A DNA stretch of 9,602 bases from Mollicutes bacterium (GTDB taxonomy: Bacteria; Bacillota_I; Bacilli_A; Izemoplasmatales; Izemoplasmataceae): assembly GCA_003551405.1 (NCBI GenBank), contig PUMO01000144.1, forward strand, positions 1 through 9,602. Reading direction: 5' to 3'. Made by a program: the position numbers and the translations under genes. This document shows, one piece after another, positions 5,185 through 9,602 of this stretch. Below the pieces are notes generated by a model. That model was not told the origin of the DNA and ran no database searches. It worked only from the letters and a program-made list of their open reading frames with translations. The stretch's first letter is position 1, and each line of letters begins with the position of its first letter.

Positions 5185-8100
5185 ATGCCCATGAAAAAAG
5201 ATCCATTACTTGAAGCGCTATCCGATTTGCGCGATCAACTAAAAGCCCGCGACAAAGATCCTAAAGGCCGCAGTCCCAAGGTTTGTAGTGATGATGCGCT
5301 TAAGGAAATCGCAAAACGCAAACCCCTTAAAAAAAGCGCCTTCAAAGCCATTCAGGGGCTTGGCGATGTTTTTGTTGAGCGGTATGCGGATGACTTTTTG
5401 CGTGTTATTTATGCGCATAAAAATGCCATGATCAGCGAAGTGAAACAATCCAAGCAATCCAGGCGTGTCCTCGCTGATTTTAAGGACCGCTTAAGTAATA
5501 TTTCGCGAAAAAACCGTAACTTATATACCGCTAAAATTGCAAAACGCTACGGTGTTGATTTATATCAGGAACCGTTACTTGAACAACTCAAACCATTTAT
5601 TGAAACCATGCCCAAAAAACCGCTTCGTCTGACACATAAAGCTGACAAGGAACTAAGCAGCGAAGAAGAGCGTTTTTACCGTACGCTCACCATGCTTTAC
5701 CGTGAAGTGAACCGCGAGGTTAAGGAAAAAGGGTCTTACAATTTACATATTGCCTATCCTTTCGTCCAGGGCAAACTGCCGGGCGAAGGGTTTGAAGTTA
5801 AAGCGCCCTTAATGTTTTTCCCTGTCATTCTTGAGCGTAAAGGCTATGACTTTTATGTGTATTTCAATCAGGATAAGGATGTACGGATTAACCGCGATCT
5901 CCTGCTTGCCAATAACAAATTCAATCACTTTGATGCCATCAAGGATGAGCCCACCAGCGACATGTTGACGCTTAAAAACTTTAATAAAACGGTACTACCG
6001 TTCTATGAAACCAATCATTTATCAATTAAAGGGACCTTGTCCTCTAAAGAAATGTTTGCGCCTTTTGAAAATACGACGAAAGACGATTTTAAATGGTTGC
6101 GTAAAGGCACCCTCAAACTAAAACCCTACATCGTGCTCGGAAAATACAGTTTATATTCTTCTAAAGTTCAAGAAGACATTACCGCCATTTTAAACCAAAA
6201 AACCTATAATGACTTACTCGATGGATTGCTTGATGATCCTTATAAACCCTATGATTATACCAAGGCACAGCCCTTTAAAGACACTGAGCCATCCAGTGTC
6301 CATGAACAGGACATTGTTTATATCAATGACTTGAATTATTCCCAGGAACATGTGCTCACCCGTTTAAAAAACAGTGATAAAATATCGATTTGGGGACCAC
6401 CCGGCACCGGGAAAAGTCAAACCATCACCTCCTTGATTGCTTCACAGATCAACGAAGGGGAAAACGTTTTGGTTGTCAGTGAAAAGAAAGTGGCGCTTGA
6501 TGTCATTAAATCACGCCTTGGGTATGCCGGGAAATTTTCCTTGTTTATGGATGATGCCCAGGACAAGCAAACCTTTTATCATCAGCTCAAACACTTCATC
6601 GATCCTGACCCGCCCCACCGCACACAGAATAACGACCCTGAAACACTGGACGGCCGCATTGAAAAGACACTTGGCAAACTGCGTGATTTATACGAAACAT
6701 TTTATAAACCCACAAACCTTGATGTCCCGCTTTATAGTCTTTATCCACGCTATATACCCTCTAAAAAAGTAAAAGAGGATTTGTTTCCACAAACCGTCTA
6801 TGAAACGTTCAAGTCCCTATATAGACCGTTAAGCTTTAAAATGTTACGCGCGCTTGAAGAGAAATTTGATGATGCAAAAAAGTTGCGTGCCATCATGACA
6901 TACAAACACGCGCGCGATCAGTATCCATTGATTCATCATATGAATCTTTCCCTCACGCGCAGTGAAAAAATCACGCGTACGAAGTTTTTTAAAGCCCTCG
7001 ATGCATTCAAGGAAAACGATTATAAAGGCTTTTCATTCACCAAACGACGGAAACGTAAACGATTCATCAAAACCCATTATGAAACTATTGGTTTTTTCTT
7101 CAAAAAGCCAAAACACACCAAACAATTTATTAAGGCATTAATAGAAGACGCGTCATTCGAAACTTTGATTAGAAAACAGTATCCCACGTTTGAGCGGGCG
7201 GATTATCAATTCCAAAATCTCACCCCCTCTGAGCGTACCTATATCAATGCCCTGCTTTATCAAGAACCGTTTCAATCCATTGACCAGGTTCATTTGCGTC
7301 ACAACGAAATTTTTTCAGCGGTTTATACTGGTTTCATTGAAGCGTTTGAGGCGGATAATAAAGATAAACTGTATGACATTGTCCACTACAAAACCCACAT
7401 GGAAAAGCTTCAGACCCTTATCAAAAACAAACAAACCATGGAAACGGAAAGCTTTGCGATGAAGCTTTATCAGGATGCGCTCAATTTTTCCAACTCAAAG
7501 CGCATCATGGACATTAAACAGCGTATAGAAAGTGCGCGTAAAATCAGTGTTTCACGGTTCATTGACGCCTTTCAGCTTGAACTGTTTTCCAACATTAAAG
7601 TGTGGATGATGACACCGGAAGTGATCAGCGAAATCATTCCGCTTAACTACGCCATGTTCGATTTGGTCATTTTTGATGAGGCGTCACAAATGTATGTTGA
7701 AAAGGCCATTCCCACGATATATCGTGCTAAAAAGGCGGTTGTTGCGGGGGATACAAAACAACTCCGCCCCTCCAGTTTGGGTCAGGGCCGCTTAGAGCCC
7801 GACGATGAATTTCTTGAAGATGAAGACATGCCTGATATTACCCTTGATGCCCAAAGCTTACTGGACCTTGCACGCTATAAGTATGATGAAACAGTCCTGA
7901 ATTATCACTATCGCTCCAAGTATGAAGAACTCATTAATTTTTCAAATTATGCCTTTTATGAAGGGAAACTGATCGTTTCACCCAATCAGGAAAAGCCCAA
8001 AAAACCCCCGATTGAATATATTATATGTGACGATGGGTTATGGGAAAACCGTCAGAATGTTGCGGAAGCCAAAAAAGTGATTGAACTCATTAAGAAAGCG

Positions 8101-8934
8101 GTTCGCGGGAAGTCTAAAGATGAAACCCTTGGTGTGATTACCTTCAACACCGCGCAGCGCAATCTTGTTGAGGACTTACTCGATGAAGAATTATTTAAAA
8201 ACACCAAAATTGCTTCTCAGATTGAAAAAGAGATGAACCGGTTTGATGGCGGTGAAGACCAAAGTCTGTTCATTAAAAACATTGAAAATGTCCAGGGTGA
8301 TGAGCGCGATATTATTATCTTTACTACCGCGTATGCTAAAAATATGGACGGGCGTTTCTTAAGACAATTCGGCTGGCTTAACAACGAAGGGGGTCAAAAC
8401 CGTTTAAACGTTGCCATTTCAAGAGCCAAACGCAAAATATACCTGGTGACGAGTTTCCATCCACACAACTTCCATGTTGATGATCTTAAAAGTGAAGGGC
8501 CAAAACGCCTAAGACAATACCTTGAATATTGTTATCATATTTCTAACAAGGATGAAGCCAGTGCCGCGCGTGTGCTTGAAACGCTTAGTGAAAGCAGCAT
8601 GCAGCCGCAAGAGCGCATGATTACGCATTTTAAAAGCGATGTGCATGAGCGCTTGAATAAAGAAGGGTGGCACGTACAAAAAGATATCGGCATCGGAAAA
8701 TATACCATCGATTTTGCGGTAGAAGCCCCTAGTGGCACGTCTTATCAACTGGGCATCATTTGTGATGTCCAGGCCGATGCCCACGCAGAAGAAGCGCGCG
8801 ACATGTTTTATCATCAGGAAAAATATTTGCGTGCCCGGGGATGGACCCTTTACCGGATCTTCTCACCAAACTGGTACAAAGATGCCAACAAGGAAATGCG
8901 TGAAATCCGTAAATTGATTAAAAATACCACATAA
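5185..8934 (+). CDS. HRDC-DUF4011-like-SF1 helicase with C-terminal Vsr/MTES_1575-like nuclease domain (candidate defence protein)
   Basis: This 1249-residue cytosolic protein has at least four parts. Residues 5-75 resemble an HRDC nucleic-acid-binding domain (SDDALKEIAKRKP, then IQGLGDVFVERY). From about 99, RLSNISRKNRNL resembles the DUF4011 start (usually RLLDLTxRNxLL). The SF1 helicase core (Upf1-like, COG1112 style) has Q387, Walker A GPPGTGKS (404-411), motif Ia near S432, motif II DEAS (831-834), motif III GDTKQLRP (855-862), motif IV YHYRSK (907-912), motif V VQGDERD (1036-1042) and motif VI NVAISRAKRK (1075-1084). About 420 residues separate motifs I and II, including a basic patch TKRRKRKR (619-626). 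Residues 1140-1245 match the Vsr-like nuclease tail (YTIDFAV, LGIICD, EEARD), though an expected Glu is I1192. I chose ATG 5185 over GTG 5164, which would leave a leader of about 4 nt; ATG 5191 is also possible. The role is inferred: single-gene DUF4011-helicase-Vsr proteins (Hhe) are reported anti-phage factors. A DNA-repair or RNA role is the alternative. Confidence 0.85.
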   Translation: MPMKKDPLLEALSDLRDQLKARDKDPKGRSPKVCSDDALKEIAKRKPLKKSAFKAIQGLGDVFVERYADDFLRVIYAHKNAMISEVKQSKQSRRVLADFKDRLSNISRKNRNLYTAKIAKRYGVDLYQEPLLEQLKPFIETMPKKPLRLTHKADKELSSEEERFYRTLTMLYREVNREVKEKGSYNLHIAYPFVQGKLPGEGFEVKAPLMFFPVILERKGYDFYVYFNQDKDVRINRDLLLANNKFNHFDAIKDEPTSDMLTLKNFNKTVLPFYETNHLSIKGTLSSKEMFAPFENTTKDDFKWLRKGTLKLKPYIVLGKYSLYSSKVQEDITAILNQKTYNDLLDGLLDDPYKPYDYTKAQPFKDTEPSSVHEQDIVYINDLNYSQEHVLTRLKNSDKISIWGPPGTGKSQTITSLIASQINEGENVLVVSEKKVALDVIKSRLGYAGKFSLFMDDAQDKQTFYHQLKHFIDPDPPHRTQNNDPETLDGRIEKTLGKLRDLYETFYKPTNLDVPLYSLYPRYIPSKKVKEDLFPQTVYETFKSLYRPLSFKMLRALEEKFDDAKKLRAIMTYKHARDQYPLIHHMNLSLTRSEKITRTKFFKALDAFKENDYKGFSFTKRRKRKRFIKTHYETIGFFFKKPKHTKQFIKALIEDASFETLIRKQYPTFERADYQFQNLTPSERTYINALLYQEPFQSIDQVHLRHNEIFSAVYTGFIEAFEADNKDKLYDIVHYKTHMEKLQTLIKNKQTMETESFAMKLYQDALNFSNSKRIMDIKQRIESARKISVSRFIDAFQLELFSNIKVWMMTPEVISEIIPLNYAMFDLVIFDEASQMYVEKAIPTIYRAKKAVVAGDTKQLRPSSLGQGRLEPDDEFLEDEDMPDITLDAQSLLDLARYKYDETVLNYHYRSKYEELINFSNYAFYEGKLIVSPNQEKPKKPPIEYIICDDGLWENRQNVAEAKKVIELIKKAVRGKSKDETLGVITFNTAQRNLVEDLLDEELFKNTKIASQIEKEMNRFDGGEDQSLFIKNIENVQGDERDIIIFTTAYAKNMDGRFLRQFGWLNNEGGQNRLNVAISRAKRKIYLVTSFHPHNFHVDDLKSEGPKRLRQYLEYCYHISNKDEASAARVLETLSESSMQPQERMITHFKSDVHERLNKEGWHVQKDIGIGKYTIDFAVEAPSGTSYQLGIICDVQADAHAEEARDMFYHQEKYLRARGWTLYRIFSPNWYKDANKEMREIRKLIKNTT

Positions 8935-8943
8935 GTGATCTAC

Positions 8944-8983
8944 CAATGGTTTATATGCGAATCATTTGCGCAGCTCAATGGTT
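8944..8983 (+). repeat. Direct repeat CAATGGTT upstream of the oxidoreductase gene
   Basis: CAATGGTT occurs at 8944-8951 and again at 8976-8983, offset 32 bp (about three helical turns). The second copy sits in the promoter spacer. It could mark an activator or repressor pair, but an 8-bp match is short. Confidence 0.3.
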
Positions 8984-8994
8984 CGTGTTAAAAT
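8966..8994 (+). promoter_or_regulatory. Extended -10 promoter of the FAD oxidoreductase gene
   Basis: TTGCGC (8966-8971) and TAAAAT (8989-8994) are 17 nt apart. The -10 is preceded by TGT, a consensus extended -10 element. Transcription would start near 9001 and cross the terminator hairpin at 9025-9062 before reaching the ribosome binding site. Confidence 0.65.
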
Positions 8995-9024
8995 TAATTT
9001 TAATTTAATAAAAAATTAGAGACT

Positions 9025-9062
9025 AAGCGCACAGAAAACAGCCCGTTTTTTGTGCGCTTTTT
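9025..9062 (+). terminator. Strong terminator in the leader of the FAD oxidoreductase gene (candidate attenuator)
   Basis: A 15-bp stem pairs AAGCGCACAGAAAAC (9025-9039) with 9045-9059, with one G-U pair and the loop AGCCC, and is followed by a T-tail to 9062. The TGGAGGG ribosome binding site starts only 9 nt later (9071), so no promoter can fit between. It may end the helicase transcript, but the downstream gene can be expressed only by reading through it. This is the layout of leader-terminator control, such as GlpP-dependent antitermination of Bacillus glpD (established for that system, inferred here). Confidence 0.85.
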
Positions 9063-9083
9063 CTTACTTATGGAGGGTATTTT

Positions 9084-9602
9084 ATGATTGATTATTTAGT
9101 AATAGGCGGCGGCATTATAGGGAGCTTTTTAACGCGGGAGCTCGCGCAATATGACCGCAGTGTAACCATGCTTGAAAAAGAAGCGGATGTGGCTCAAGTT
9201 CAGTCCACCCATAATTCTGCTTTGGTGCATTCCCCCGTTATCATCACCCCCAACAAAGGAGAATTGAAAGCACGGTTTGCGCTTGAAGGCAGCCGCATGT
9301 ATCCAGAGATTGTTGATAAATTCGATGTGCCAGCTTTAAAAGATGGCGCGTTATTGTTAGCCATGGATGAAAAGCAAATGAAAAAGGCGGAAAAACTTGC
9401 ACAGATGGCCAAAGCCCGTGGCATTGAGGAAGTCCGCGTGCTCAGCGGTGAAGCAATGCGCGCACTTGAGCCAAATCTTACGGATAAAATAGTGGGCGGG
9501 TTAGACATGTATAGTGCGATGATTGTCGATACCTATGATTTAGTGAAAAAGGTTACGGATAATGCCCGCTATAATGGGGCTTCCATCCATACGGGCGAAG
9601 AA
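9084..9602 (+). CDS. FAD-dependent oxidoreductase, glycerol-3-phosphate dehydrogenase / COG0579 type (partial, cut by window edge)
   Basis: The first 173 residues are visible and the frame stays open to the right edge, so the C-terminal part is missing. The N-terminus is a Rossmann FAD-binding motif: GGGIIG at residues 8-13, with the ribose-binding E31 at the end of the second strand (TMLEKE). HNSALVHSP (43-51) and the following LKARFALEGSRMY correspond to the substrate/FAD region of the DAO superfamily. They resemble the GlpA/COG0579 group of glycerol-3-phosphate or 2-hydroxyacid dehydrogenases. Many Firmicutes members end in a BFD-like [2Fe-2S] domain, which would lie beyond the window. ATG 9084 is set by TGGAGGG at 9071-9077, spaced 6 nt. 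A leader terminator upstream suggests antitermination control. The substrate is not certain: glycerol-3-phosphate is favoured, with L-2-hydroxyglutarate-type acids the alternative. Confidence 0.85.
   Translation, partial: MIDYLVIGGGIIGSFLTRELAQYDRSVTMLEKEADVAQVQSTHNSALVHSPVIITPNKGELKARFALEGSRMYPEIVDKFDVPALKDGALLLAMDEKQMKKAEKLAQMAKARGIEEVRVLSGEAMRALEPNLTDKIVGGLDMYSAMIVDTYDLVKKVTDNARYNGASIHTGEE

Noticed and set aside
6437..6772. 111-codon + strand frame inside the helicase gene, and a similar one at 7190-7462
   Set aside because: Both are alternative-frame shadows of a continuous 1249-codon gene with intact helicase motifs. They do not indicate a frameshift.
1..9602. CRISPR array, tRNA/rRNA, insertion sequence, att site or recoded TGA
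   Set aside because: No spaced repeats, cloverleaf, transposase or terminal inverted repeats were seen. All genes are of one style on one strand, and TGG alone encodes Trp.

Overview
The window looks like chromosomal DNA from a low-to-moderate GC Firmicutes or Mollicutes-related bacterium. The evidence is strong Shine-Dalgarno sites (AGGAGG, AAAGGAG, TGGAGGG), sigma-A promoters with 17-nt spacers, U-tailed hairpin terminators, a Lys-rich and Glu-rich proteome, a lipobox lipoprotein, and RocD and HtrA-type proteins of Gram-positive flavour. Tryptophan is encoded by TGG and TGA is not read through, so the code is standard at this position. I cannot name the genus from this sequence. All seven complete genes, and the one cut by the right edge, lie on the + strand.

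Layout. Positions 25-688 hold two small membrane proteins with near-identical translation starts. Positions 758-1516 encode a secreted, lipid-anchored, PDZ-less trypsin/HtrA-type protease, followed by a perfect hairpin terminator. After a 371-nt gap come three metabolic genes, each with its own promoter and terminator: an NAD-type short-chain dehydrogenase (1888-2631), a pyrimidine-type nucleoside hydrolase (2762-3691) and an ornithine aminotransferase, rocD (3873-5075). A 1249-residue helicase with a nuclease-like tail follows (5185-8934). The window ends inside an FAD-dependent oxidoreductase of the glycerol-3-phosphate dehydrogenase / COG0579 type (from 9084).

How they work together. The metabolic genes are consistent with scavenging and catabolism of nucleosides, ornithine/arginine and possibly glycerol phosphate. 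The dehydrogenase and rocD promoters share a GTAA-N4-TTAC operator resembling a catabolite-response (cre / LacI-family) site. It overlaps the -35 box in both, and rocD has a second copy just downstream of the predicted transcription start. The nucleoside hydrolase has no such site, so co-control is limited to those two genes.

Most notable points. (1) The helicase combines an N-terminal HRDC-like domain, a DUF4011-like segment, an SF1 helicase core with an insertion of about 400 residues, and a C-terminal Vsr/MTES_1575-like nuclease domain. This is close to the single-gene DUF4011-helicase-Vsr (Hhe-type) anti-phage architecture but has an added HRDC and an apparently changed active-site position. 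(2) The FAD oxidoreductase has a strong intrinsic terminator between its promoter and its ribosome binding site, which suggests control by transcription antitermination.
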